Under the pieces are notes generated by a model that worked only from the letters and a program-made list of their open reading frames with translations, ran no database searches and was not told the origin of the DNA. The translations under genes were made by a program, and so were the position numbers. DNA of 64,000 bases from Rhizopus arrhizus (Eukaryota > Mucoromycota > Mucoromycetes > Mucorales > Rhizopodaceae), in assembly GCA_024220505.1 (NCBI GenBank), contig JAKZZE010000040.1, positions 1 to 64,000 on the forward strand. Reading direction: 5' to 3'. Shown one piece after another: positions 35,999 through 47,082 of this stretch (position 1 is its first letter; every line of letters begins with the position of its first letter).

Positions 35999-38900
35999 GA
36001 AACCAAATAAAATATGTAATTTACAAACCCCACCTTGTATTTACATTTTAAAGTACAATTTTGAGATAAAATTTACTTATGCTAGCTTAATTATACTGTT
36101 TCAATTTGAATGTTGTATATTTTTTTCTCCTTCTCCTTGTATAGTTTAGGCTGTATGCTGATAAAGTTAAAAAAATCGGCATTTTTTAATTCCATAGTAG
36201 TATAATCAACCATGATTATCAAACAGGGAAATAAATTCACGTCTACTAGTGTACTGCCTCCTTTTTTTTTTGTAGGGGATAGGATACTGCTAACCAATGG
36301 TCAAATCTGTATACAGAATAGTGGGCAATAAACCTGTATATTATTTTGGAACAGAAATGTTCTTAATCTTGTTTGATTTTACGCGCAAAAAGGTCAAGAA
36401 ATTAATTGGTATTCTTCTTTTTTCTAAATTTTCTTGAAGAAAATTGTGTATGTTCAAATGTTTCAGCTTCAGTGATCACTTTATGACGATAGATTTTGTT
36501 ATCGTCAGTATAATCATGCATGTCTTTGGGGGTTTAGCAAGGTCAATCAGGGCTGAGGAGGTAGGCTTGCAGTTTTATTGTGTCCACTTGTGATATGCAG
36601 TCTGCTCATTAAGGATTTACAAATGCCTGAGTCTATTAGTTCTAAACATAGTAGTAGACTAGATTATTCCTAGAACACTGCCAAAGCAACGATATCCAAG
36701 GGGCATTGTAGTACAAAGGTACAGGGTTTGAAAAGCTTAAATGGATGACACGTTCAACCCTTCTTTTTAAAAAAGGAGAAAGGCATTTAATTTAGTAACA
36801 GTACACATGTCCTTATGATCGTATAATTGAATCTAATTATGCCTTTCAATGAGTACTGTAAAACATTGAAAATTAATCCTAAAATGATTAACAGCAACTA
36901 ACTTAAATATGAGAGTATATCTGCTATAAAAAGATTATATATAAACTCATTTTGCGTTAAATCCTTTTAAGCAACTATTCTATCAGTTTACAAGTTGACA
37001 GAAGGGATAAGGAGCAAAAAATACAAACAGTATATATTAATCAGCTAGTATACTTAGTTGGTAATTAAAAAACGATTTGTTGAATACTTCTTATGAATAT
37101 ATTCAATTTCTTGTGATAGATTGCGTATACTATTGATAGACAATTATATTTTTGTTTTCCTTTCATATATTTGACACAAGTCATAATAAAGTTTTAAACA
37201 GTAGATTTTAATAATACTGAATTGATAAAGTATTATAACAATAATGCTGCAAAATAAAAGGTATTTGATCTGTGAGTCGCAATGTAGCAGCTTACAACAA
37301 ACGGTATACGAGCTTTATTAATTCAAAAAATAAATATTTCTTTATCCTTTAATACATATAGTTCGTCAATAAAATAATATTTAAGGAGTGTTGTTTAAGG
37401 AATCGATGAAGTAATCGGTTAGAGGAAGCGAATGGAATGAGTGTTTGTGGCATGATGATCTTATAGATGTGCTGGAGCCAGGTGTTGTGAAGAAAAGTGG
37501 CATATTATTTATAGTAGGCCCAAGAAAAGGAATGATACCATTGTCATCCAAAAAAAACCCTAAATCCACCGATTACTAAAAATTCAAAATGTCCTAGCCA
37601 GATGAACAGCATAGCATAAGGATGGTTATGCATATATTTGGGCACAAGGTGAACCAGTGGTGTGGGCATATATGATATAGCTTAGTTTTATGCGCAATCA
37701 TCATATTCTAAATGATTGTAGTAATATGTTTCTATGCTTGTAATGAAAAGCCAGCTATTGCCCATGATAATGAATAACTTTAAGTATTCTGTTGCATATT
37801 CTTGTATCACATTTTGTAATTCATCCTTATTTAAAAACCCATAGCCTTTGGCTAGTCTTTCATCGGTGACGAATGTGCTGTTATGATCAGAATATATTAT
37901 ATTCTGATTTGTGAATTTAACAGCAACATCCGGCACATCTAATGATTCCGCTTCTAGCTGGGTGAGCTCTGTTTCTTCGTGCTTGTGATGATAGTTCTTA
38001 AAATTATTTTTGATTTTTCTCTATTCTTTCGTTCAATCTTTCTGGAGTGCTTGATCTACTACAATTTTCCTATTACAGAAAAGTAAACATTCGATTGTTG
38101 AGCTTACGTGGTAGTACTCAAACTTTATGCAGCCAGAATGCTTTTGGAAGGTGATAAAGTCGAAATTTGATTGGGAAGCGCCTTTGATTCCTTTATTGAT
38201 TTTTAAAGCTTATTTTACATTCAGACGATGCTCCTTTCCATGGTAATTCTAATGGTATGCTTCTCGGTGTAGTTGGATAATTCTAACATAAGTTATTAAA
38301 GAAAATGTAAACAAAAACAAGATAAAAAGAAAATAATCAGCTTGACCACGTTGGGAATTGAATGGACGCGCGTCAGTTGAGATTATTTTTCTTGTCTGTT
38401 ATTTTCAACACTCACCTACTTTGTCGCCTTTCTCCCTTCGCAATCCTCACATATTCCTGGTACCTTCCCTATCATCAAACTGAATTTTTGCCTGTATCTT
38501 AAAAGCTATGTGATCTGCTCGCTAACAGTCCATTTTTCACTCCACTTCTTTCCTCAGTGACAATGTCTCCTTACAGGCACAAAAGCCTATCCACTTTCTT
38601 GATACCGAAACCCACCTTGATGAAGACATCTGACAACGATAACAGCAGCAACATTTGCTTTTACTATATCATCTTTAATATAGTCACCTGATTAAATAAA
38701 CCTGAGTTCTCACTGGAGACATCTCCCTTATAGATAAAATTTTCAACCTTCACAGGATACATCAAGAAGACAATCGCAGGACGCATTGTCCACCCAATGC
38801 GCCAGTGCACTAAACAGAAAGAATGACATTCAAAGCAACATAAAAGCAAAGATTCAATTGATATGTTATTTATTTTATTTGTAAAATTACCATAATTTCC

Positions 38901-40015
38901 TTTTCGATTTTATTTTCTCTAATTACTTTATCCTAATATGTTATTTCAAAATATATATTGTTATAAAGTAATAATATAAAAAACTCTCTTCTCGCTAAAA
39001 TCAACTTTTGATGCCGAGTATATTTTGCATATTCAAGCAATTTTGTTGTCAAGAGCTAGTGTTATTGTTGATGTTATCGTTATTGCACATCAATAGTCTC
39101 CCACTGTCTTCTACTAATTAGTTTCTGTTATCACTTCACCGTATAGCGAAACTAAACATAACAAACATATTAGCAACTGTCATAATACACTATGACGCCG
39201 TGGATGATCACGAATAGATTTCTTAAGATAATTAATTGAATAGTAAAAAGCCGTATTTATTAAATAACTGTAAGGTCTATTTATACTATTTTATGTTTAC
39301 TATGGTGATGATGTTTGTTATTTGTAATTATCATGTTAATACTGAAGATATGCGACTATACTGCGGTTGATAGCTTACATACTGTTGCTTTGTGTTGCTT
39401 TACTTTCTTGGGTTCTGAGTGGCTTGATAGTTTTTCAATTGGTTATGAGTTTAAGATATAGTGGTTTCGATATAGAGTTTTAAAGGTAATTTGCTTTTCT
39501 AAGTGACCACCAGATCTTATTAAGTATATCAGACTAAATTGAATAAAAGTAAAAGTAATAGGTAGAAATAGAATAAAAGGAGATTACAATGAGTATATGA
39601 TCCAAGGGATTATTGGTTCTTCCTATTTATAAAATAAAAGAAGTACTTTGTTTCAAAGGAGATTTATTTGGATCAGGTAAGATAATAATAATAATAATGA
39701 TAATAATGCTTGATAAATTATTGATATTTATATGTTTTTGGTTTTCTTGGTTTTGTGTTGTTTTTAGGTTTTTATGCTTTCTTTTGAATTGTGAATTTAG
39801 TTGAGCTATTCAATTTCATTGAGTTATCCAAAAATATTGAGGACATGAACTTAGTTCAGGTCCGAACTTTCTTCGTCAAGCGGTACAGTTTGATTAAAAG
39901 AATTTCTATTTTCGTCACACCAAAAAGCGATCATTCTCACACCAGAACCGTCAACTCTTACAAGCCATTGAAGGAACAAAAATTACAACATTATTACAGT
40001 GAAAAGGAAAAAAGA
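35999..40015. other. Gene-poor AT-rich region with weak ORF fragments
   Basis: About 4 kb without a firm gene. On the minus strand 37688 to about 38000 encodes a plausible fragment (with DERLAKGYGFLNKDELQNVI) lacking a recognised domain, start or splice partners. Another fragment is at 37381-37569 (minus). A short plus-strand frame begins ATG at 38571 (MSPYRHKSLSTFLIPKPTL). These may be remnants of one decayed gene or transposon. Nothing else was recognised. Confidence 0.4.
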
Positions 40016-40088
40016 AACCCAAAGCGGGACTCGAACCCGCAATCTTTGGTTTAGGAGACCAATGCCTTATCCATTTGGCCACTTGGGC
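40016..40088 (-). tRNA. tRNA-Arg (anticodon CCT)
   Basis: The minus strand folds as a cloverleaf: acceptor GCCCAAG/TTTGGGT with G-T pairs at both ends, D arm starting GGCC, anticodon stem TTGGT/ACCAA with loop CTCCTAA (anticodon CCT, reading AGG), and T arm GCGGG-TTCGAGT-CCCGC. Internal Pol III boxes A and B are therefore present, no intron is seen, and a T-rich terminator follows directly (40006-40015 read as T-rich on the minus strand). Confidence 0.93.
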
Positions 40089-41181
40089 AACAATCATTTG
40101 TTGCGTTTTAAAATTATAAGTCGATTCCTAAAATTCCGGTCCGGATTTGTCCGGTAACCGGACAACTGGATTGTGTCTTATGCAAATAATACTTATTAAT
40201 ACTTAAATAATAGTATCATGAAGCTTACTATTTTTCAGAAATTAATAAATAATGTATAAACTTGATATACAGCTTCAAAAACTGAAGCGTTTTAAGTATA
40301 AAAATAGGACAAAGAAGAATTAACGGGCCGAACAATAGTTCTAAAGTCGAATGCTTTTATTAAAGAAAGATTTCAAGGCTATTTATATTAGTTGAGCAAG
40401 ACCTGAGATTAGATGACAAAAAATAGTTACAACCGATATGATTTTGTTGTATAATGGTTAAGATAATTTAGAAAAAGGTAGAAACAAAGATCAAGAAATA
40501 GTGTGAGTACTTTTTGAGACTAGTCTTTATTTCAGTTTAAGTTAGAATAAAAATTATTCTAATTGAAGGCAAGTATTTATATCTTATTGAGTGAGTGGCT
40601 TGATATCTTCTATTGTAAGCACTCTTCTAATTTTCAGGTACTTTAGCAAGTGTCATCTATAATTATGATTATGAAAGCTTTTCATTTGTTCTTTTGTATG
40701 TCTGTCATAAATTATCTTTTATTCTGGGAATTCCTCACTGATTTGAATAACGTTATTTTACGCGTTATTTCAATTATAGAAAGATTAGCAATATTTCTGA
40801 TATTGAATTGGATCTTGTTATTTTAGTTGATACTTTTTCTTATCAATGAACCCTCATTAATACAAAACATACTCTAAAAGAATATGTCTAATTGGAATTG
40901 ATTGTATGATCTTATTTAAATAAACTTATATTTTGTTTTATTTTAATTATGATCTTGTATTAAGGCTTATATTTATCAATGTCAACTACAATCAGTTACT
41001 GTTCTACAACAGATTTGACATGTATAAGAAAAATTTTATAAACTGATGTTAGTAATAAACTGTCTAGATATAAACTGAAACATATTATTCAGGGCAGTTG
41101 CTAATTATCAGGATCTATTCTTATTCAAACTCATTTGTAAAGATTTAGTCCAGAATGATAAGACTGTATCTTATTGACATG
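40089..41181. other. Repeat-bearing intergenic region upstream of the tRNA
   Basis: No gene is supported. It contains the second copy of the dispersed repeat (40298-40385), about 210 bases upstream of the tRNA 5' end, and otherwise AT-rich sequence. Confidence 0.5.
40298..40385 (+). repeat. Dispersed repeat, copy 2
   Basis: Aligns with 3266-3350 in the same orientation, sharing a TATAAAA-type motif, AAAGTCGAAT and TTATTAAAGAAAGATTTC. Similarity fades on both sides. Confidence 0.6.
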
Positions 41182-42007
41182 TCAAAACATGACTGTGTCA
41201 CTTTTTGCAGCAGCTGTATCCTGATCATCATCCTCTTGAAACTGTCGTTTTACTGATCGCATTTTTCCAATCCCTTGTTGCGCATGCTGATCGATCGCAG
41301 ATGAGTAGGCTAGCCGCCCGCTGGTATTCAATATTTCTTGATAAACTTTGATGTTGGCATCGCAAATTGACTTGACTGCATCCAACAATTGAGTTTCTCG
41401 ATCCAATGATTTTACCAAGATTTGTTGCAAGATTTCGAACAATCTGACCATCGTGGAATCTCCAACCTTGACTTTCCAACAGGCACGTTTCTTGGTCAAC
41501 CAAAAGCAATGATAATGCGGTGAAAGGGTGCAAAGCTGCGCCAATCCATTTCTTGGCAGAGGAATGATTGATAATGTGATATTTTCTTGCCCACAGGTCA
41601 CAATGCACATCCATAGCACAGGGTAAGGTACTGGAACTAAGGAGCTTGATTGGGACGCCACTTGTTGCATTGATACAAAAAACAACCAGCACAGATAATG
41701 TTTTGAACCTCTGATAAGCTAAGGTACAATACCTGATTGATCGATTGACAAAGGCAAAGTTTACTGAATGCTGTACTTCAACGATAATTGGGGCATGCCC
41801 AAGTGATTCATCCTTGGGAGTGTATAGTTCATCAGATTGTGTGCCGTCCGCCCATTCAGAATCTCCAATTATGTAGGCATCGCCATCGACACCTGCGACT
41901 GCCTTAGTTACAATGTCTTTGACTTCTGGATGTTTCAGAAGATTTTTAGTTGTCATGTCCGTTCCCGGTCTTCGTTCAAAGGGAATTTGAAAAGTTGGCG
42001 TTGTCAT
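41182..42007 (-). pseudogene. PD-(D/E)XK nuclease-like repetitive ORF with one frameshift
   Basis: Reading starts at ATG 42007 (MTTPTFQIPFERRPGTDM). The segment DELYTPKDESLGHAPIIVEV, followed by Q, with a preceding acidic patch and a following R...Y pattern, resembles the D...E-x-Q core of the PD-(D/E)XK/Rpn-type nuclease-like family. The open frame continues to 41228, but the better C-terminal continuation is in another frame: from about 41490 the frame that reads VGDSTMVRLFEILQQILVKS and ends at 41182 looks more coding-like and ends in an acidic tail (FQEDDDQDTAAAKSD). A single small indel near 41460-41500 would explain this. Total length would be about 275 residues. From memory, similar ORFs are numerous in Mucorales genomes and are often transposon-associated; the function is unknown. 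The nuclease assignment is inference. Confidence 0.5.
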
Positions 42008-42053
42008 GAGAAAATAAAAAAGTGAAACGTAAACGGATCCATTTCAATAAGTC

Positions 42054-42055
<2 letters not shown>

Positions 42056-42117
<62 letters not shown>
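42056..42117. repeat. T62 homopolymer between the nuclease-like ORF and the transposase
   Basis: Sixty-two consecutive T residues, the longest homopolymer in the window. On the transposase strand it is a poly(A) about 40 bases after the stop codon. Confidence 0.9.
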
Positions 42118-42121
<4 letters not shown>

Positions 42122-42156
42122 ACAGACACCCTGATTTCCGTGGAAAGAAAGCTTCT

Positions 42157-43509
42157 TCAGAATGCTTGTCCATTACGACACTTGTCCAAGGATTTATAAG
42201 AATGTTTAACAATTCCTTTAAAATCACTTAATTTCAAGCTACTAGAAGCTTCACTGATCCGGGTCATCAACGTTTCCTTCTCGAGAAACTTATTGCGCTT
42301 CACTTTGCTTTTGACCACTGACCAGACTTGCTCGATTGGATTGAGCTCAGGAGAATATGGAGGCAAATAAGCGTAGCGGTAACCGCGAGATACTACGTAT
42401 TTAGCGATATTATCTGATGTATGGATAGGAGCATTATCCATCACAAGATAATGACCTTTCATGTGTGGATAATGGTCCATTTCATCCATTGTGGCTTTTA
42501 GAAAGCTGATATAGTGTCCTGTAACCGTTCCTTTGCTTGTTTGCCCAACACCATCTCCCCGCTTTCTCTTTTTATTGTATGGAAGCTGAGGAAGTCTAAG
42601 GCTGCACTTAATTAGACCTTCAGCAGAAATCGCGCCTAAAATAGTCATTGTTGTCGCTCGTGTTTTGGGAACAGTGACCACTGCCGGTGTACCTTTCCTT
42701 GACCATGCCATACTACGTTTCAAATTAATATGGAAAGCAGACTCGTCAAGAAAGACGCAGTTTCTCGTGAAATCCATGTCTGTTTTTTCCCATTTACGAA
42801 CCCAATCCAAGCGCTCTTGAATCTTTTCTTCGCTATTCCGGTCTATGAGTTGAAGCCGAGCTTTTTTGAGAGACAAATTGCAATGTTGTTTTACAAAATC
42901 GAATAAGGCAGTTTTGGATACTTTTAATTCTGTAAATATTTGTTTTAACTTCTTCATTACTTCGTCTAGGACGACGGAAGGATTGTCATCAATGCACTCA
43001 AGGATAGCGTTTTTGTGTTCCTCATGGAGAATACGAGGACGACCAGTCTTTCTCCGTTTCTCAAAGATGCTGTCAGGATCCGTCTCGTACTGTTTAGTCT
43101 ATTTCTGTGCTGTATGAACGTGAATCCCAAGTTGTTTTGCAGCAGTGGCCGCACTCAGACACTTCTCAAACAACAATTTAAAAAATCTCACTTTGTCCTG
43201 ATCACAGTAGCGTGTATAATTTTGCTTCACTGATGTTTCCCTCATAATAACATCACTACAAGGCTTTACCACTTCTTTTTCCACCTGCATTGTCTCTATT
43301 TCTTTCTCGCTCTTTAGAGCCAATTGAGCTAAATATTGTGTATGAGAGCTCAACGTTTCGAGACGAAACTGCTCCTCATCAACAATATAATCCATTGGTT
43401 CAGGTCGACCATAGTATCTATATATGTTTATTTTTATTTTTATTGTTATTATTTTATTATTATCATTATTTTTTATGAGTGCAGTCACTTGCACGTATGA
43501 AATAAACAT
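42157..43509 (-). mobile_element. Tc1/mariner-type DD34E transposase, nearly intact, one in-frame stop
   Basis: A single minus-strand frame runs 43509-42157 and is interrupted only by a TAG at 43099-43101. Before it lies the HTH part (QDKVRFFKLLFEKCLSAATA, QLGIHVHTAQK). After the stop the same frame continues with KTGRPRILHEEHKNAI and DDNPSVVLDEVMKKLKQ. Catalytic motifs are FLDESAFHIN (first Asp), LVMDNAPIH (second Asp) and PPYSPELNPIEQVWSVVK (Glu), with 34 residues between the second Asp and the Glu. Transposases of this family cut and paste DNA at TA sites. The stop probably arose from a TGG Trp codon. Terminal inverted repeats were not recognised. A related decayed copy lies at 1455-2640. 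Confidence 0.85.
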
Positions 43510-43718
43510 ATTTTACACAAAAAAAAAATATGTCACTACAGGATAAATATTGAAGTTAACCAATCAGATGCTTCATTTTTTTTTTTTTTTTTTTTGCATA
43601 TGTTTAAGCAAAATATTTAGTATGCTGACATTTGCATTTGTTGTATATTTATTTATTATATATATGCTGTATACATAGAAAAGAAAAAAAAATCAAAAAA
43701 AGAACAGTTGCGTATAAT

Positions 43719-44057
43719 TTAAGTATCACTGTTTCGAATCATGTGGTTATATTCTCTGATTTTACTCCATAGAAAGGATTCTAATCTTGCATCTATACTT
43801 TTACTTGTGTCAAGGTTTTCCCAAATTCTTTTGTATACCATTAGCATATTTTTGTATTTGTCTTTTTCTTCATTTTGCTGCTCATTCACTATATTTCCTT
43901 CACTGTTTGACAGCCGCAATGACTTTATAGATGCTGTTGGACTGTCATTATATTCTTCAAATGGCGCTTTTCGCTTTTTTCCTCTCAACATCTCACTAGC
44001 AATCCATTGCTCAAAAGACTTGTTTAAATCCTGATTAGCCGAGCAAAAGTCTACCAT
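43719..44057 (-). CDS. Hypothetical protein, 112 residues
   Basis: A single-exon frame from MVDFCSANQDLNKSFEQWIA with an internal basic patch (RGKKRKAPFEEY), a mid-region rich in Asn/Glu/Lys, and a C-terminal amphipathic stretch (ARLESFLWSKIREYNHMIRN). No family was recognised. The composition is coding-like and it lies 110 bases after another predicted gene on the same strand, so it may be a genuine small gene; the basic patch could be a nuclear localisation signal (inference). Confidence 0.45.
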   Translation of the reverse strand: MVDFCSANQDLNKSFEQWIASEMLRGKKRKAPFEEYNDSPTASIKSLRLSNSEGNIVNEQQNEEKDKYKNMLMVYKRIWENLDTSKSIDARLESFLWSKIREYNHMIRNSDT

Positions 44058-44167
44058 TTCTCTTTATTTAGGGTATAGGTTTATTTACAGAAAAGAAAAG
44101 TATGGAAGAAAAAAAAGTAATAGGAGAAAAAAAAAAAGACCAAAAGATTCAGTTGTAAAATATTTGA

Positions 44168-44969
44168 CTATGAGAGGTTATCAAACCAATAGCTTACAAG
44201 GGGTATAAGTTCTTCTCCTAGTTCTTTTCCTGTGAGCTACAAAACATTTATTATTAGACATGAGAAAGTAAGCCTGTATACAACTTACAGTGCAAGGTGT
44301 GTCGTTTAAGGAATCTTTTAATAGGTCCATACTATGGATAATTTTGCTATCTTGTAACTGTGCAGAAACTATGACGACCAAACAGAGATCTTTTTCAGTG
44401 GTACTTTCTAATATGTTATCATACATGTTCGGCCAGACTACTAGTTTCATAGAATCTAATCCAACAATTGTAAATGGTGACCAAAGGTTACTATCGCAAT
44501 CCTCTTCATCTTCTACTTCGTTTATTTCTTCTTCATCTTCTTCAGTACATGTGTGAGAAAAAGGCATTTCATTGGCAACAGTAAATAACGACTGTAAAAT
44601 ACCAACAAATATAGGTAGTCTCTCTTTTAAGGATTCTGTTTCAGGTGATAGAAATTGAACAATATCTGATTCAGATCCATATTCATTTGCTAAAGCTCTG
44701 TTGGAATATAAACAGAAAGAAGGATAGAGAAATCGATCGTTATTTATGCTGCTTTTCGAAGAAGTTGAAGTAGAGTTTATTGTGCAAAATGAAGGAAGAG
44801 CAGAACATGAGGCTGCTTTGTGATGACCCATTTGAAGAAATTGTGAAAACAAAGAAAAAGAAACAAAAAACATGGTGACATAAACTTTTTCATTATCAAT
44901 TTCCACTAAAGGAAATTTAGGTACACATGCTTCGATTTGAGTATCCGACAATTTGACATTATTTAACAT
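44168..44969 (-). CDS. Hypothetical protein, about 249 residues
   Basis: Two exons, 44969-44289 and 44236-44168, joined by a 52-bp GT-AG intron, encode 249 residues ending LGEELIPLVSYWFDNLS. The protein has a Ser-rich region near residues 60-75, then LPIFVGILQSLFTVANEMPF, an acidic run (EEDEEEINEVEDEEDCDSN) and alternating hydrophobic strands (SPFTIVGLDSMKLVVWPNMY, LCLVVIVSAQLQDS) suggesting a mixed alpha/beta, possibly longin-like fold. No family was recognised. An additional intron around residues 30-47 (a T-rich stretch) cannot be excluded. Confidence 0.5.
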
Positions 44970-45000
44970 GCATTTTCATAAATAAAAAAATAATCAGTCG

Positions 45001-45132
45001 TTGTCAAAAATTACCTAGCATTGATAATGAACAATCCCTTGTAAATATGTTTCGGCGAACAGCCGGTAGTCTTTATAGGACGCTTCTTTGTTGACAAGAT
45101 GCTTACGTCTTAAAGCAGCCAATGTTTGTTCC
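45001..45132 (-). pseudogene. Isolated coding-like exon fragment
   Basis: One minus-strand frame reads EQTLAALRRKHLVNKEASYK, then DYRLFAETYLQGIVHYQC and a stop. It is strongly helix-like but has no start codon; upstream lies a homopolymer (45133-45158, A-run on this strand). It may be the last exon of a lost gene or the end of a transposable element. Confidence 0.3.
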
Positions 45133-45158
45133 TTTTTTTTTTTTTTTTTTTTTTTTTT
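45133..45158. repeat. T26 homopolymer
   Basis: An uninterrupted T run flanking the AATTCGYTTT array. Confidence 0.88.
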
Positions 45159-45162
45159 ACTA

Positions 45163-45283
45163 AATTCGCTTTGGTCTCCATATGAAATTCGTTTTTCTTA
45201 CAGCCCAATTTTCGCTTTTGCAAATAGCTCAAATTCGCTTTACATCACTCAAAATTCGTTTTGTTATTATCAAAGTTCGTTTT
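45163..45283 (+). repeat. Degenerate 22-bp-period array of AATTCGYTTT motifs
   Basis: The motif (A)ATTCG(C/T)TTT or a close variant starts at about 45163, 45186, 45208, 45232, 45253 and 45274. Spacings are 21-24 bases, close to two helical turns. The sequence between motifs is not conserved. The array directly follows the T26 run. Confidence 0.65.
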
Positions 45284-47082
45284 ATTTTTCTTCTATAATT
45301 TCAAACGAATAGCAACTTTTTTTTATGAAGATCGACGAGGCAACATCTTGGGCGAGCAAGGCGATGAGGCAATGAACTTTGAAGAGAATCAAGTTCAAGG
45401 TTATAGTCATAAGCGGTTTGCTCCATCCACAAGCACGAATAGATAGATTCAACTGTAGCATGGAGTCTTTATTTGTCTAGAAGTTTAGTTAGGTTGCACC
45501 CTCTCTTGACTCTTGAGAGCAGAATTGGCTTTGGTCAAATCTTTTCAAATCGGAGCGAACGTATAAATAGAGTCTTTATTATGGTAGTTATTGAGCCAAT
45601 TAACATAATGTTGAATAGAGGGTTGTAAGTGTCCAGTAAAAATCGCCTCGCTTGCTTCGATGATTCTTGGACCAAGTATCCCAACTTTGCTGAGCTTTAT
45701 CCGCTTGATCTTGCTTTTCAAGGCAGCACTAGATTGCTCAACAAGTTAGACTCAGGCGAGCAAAGGAGGCAAGGTGCGCTGGTGTGTATTCCCTTTTGAT
45801 GGTGTTTGGGTCAATCGTGCTTGGTACGTAGATTGAGGGTGCTGGCCATGCATTATCTGTCTTTGAGCTATGTGTAAACTTGTAACTGACCAACAAGACG
45901 AGAACAAAGCACAAGCCTTTCATTAAACAAAGAGAGAAAGTGTTGAACACGACAAGACAATTTTCTTTATATGACAAGATTTAGTGTTTCATTTACCTGT
46001 TACTACAAGCTGAGCTATCTTGACAGCTTCATCTGAACCTTCCCCAATAGGGCCAACATTCTTAGGGCAAGCCAAAAGCTCAGGTGTGTTCATAAGAGAA
46101 GTTTAGTAACAATAGTCAAATGATTGAGTAGTAAATTCATATTTTCAGTTAAAACGTACCAAAAAAGCTTTCAGTCAGTAAATGCCCTTTGAAAAATGGA
46201 CAATCCCACTCTACCAACCCTACCGGTCACAAACGCAGTGTTGAATGCCTTTAGTGAAAAGTAGTTGTCCAAACCTACGAGGCAAGGGAATGCAAGTCAG
46301 CAAAGTGGTCTGGCGCCGTAGCAATAGAACTTCCGTCCATGCTTTACAAGAGACGCGGTACCTCAGAAGAACATCACATTGGTTTTCAATCTCTGTTGAA
46401 TCCGTTGAAAGAGACACAGACATTAGAGCCAGTTCTATTGTAGTGATACTTGGTAAAAAAAAAAAAAAAAAAAAAAGGACCACGCAGGGGACAAATCCAT
46501 TTATCCATTTTTGAAAATAGTAAAATGACCCTGCTGTTTTATAAAAATACGTACTGATATATAAAAGGCTTTACGAAAACATAAAAAATACGCTCTTATG
46601 ATATTACATGCTATGCTTTATAAAAACAGAAAATGTTTCTAAATATGTGTGTATATTTATGTTTTATAAAAATAGGCAAGGCTTCAAAAAAGAAAGGATG
46701 CAAAAAAAAAGAGCAACAATAAAAAACAATGCTTTACCCAACATTACTGTGTAGTTATCCTCAGTGAAATGTGATGCAGTTATTTGTATTTGTTGTCTTA
46801 CGATTTCAATTGCAATTAAAGTGTTAATTTATTCTGGTGTAAGTATTTTCGATGTTAAAAAAATGGAATCATAACATTGTCCAGAAAAGGGCGGGGGGCA
46901 AATTTTTTACACATTTAGGGGGTATTAAAAGTTTGTTTGAGAACAGCCGTAGTCAAACAAAAACTTAAAAGACGAAAAATAAAATTTAAAAATTATTCTC
47001 AGGTGAACTCATTAGGTGCTCCTTTGAAAAATGTTGTCCATGAGTGTTGAAACTCAATTTAAAAATCCTGGGACATATTATG
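45284..47082. other. Repeat-derived gene-poor region
   Basis: No intact gene. Coding-like fragments include a plus-strand one ending at 45446 (EQGDEAMNFEENQVQGYSHK), a minus-strand one at about 45560-45760, and a plus-strand one at 46245-46453 that runs into an A22 homopolymer (46455-46476). Two places have a TATAAATAG-to-TCTTTATT layout (around 45564-45590 and 45430-45475) that could be terminal repeat remnants of a retroelement, but no pair was confirmed. Confidence 0.4.

Noticed and set aside
40016..40090. Short plus-strand ORF (39791-40054) running over the tRNA
   Set aside because: The cloverleaf and Pol III boxes on the minus strand explain the sequence.
42022..42231. ORF made of polyphenylalanine over the T62 run
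   Set aside because: Artefact of the homopolymer.
46220..46483. Minus-strand 87-codon ORF beside the A22 run
   Set aside because: Starts in the homopolymer and overlaps a plus-strand fragment; both are probably repeat debris.
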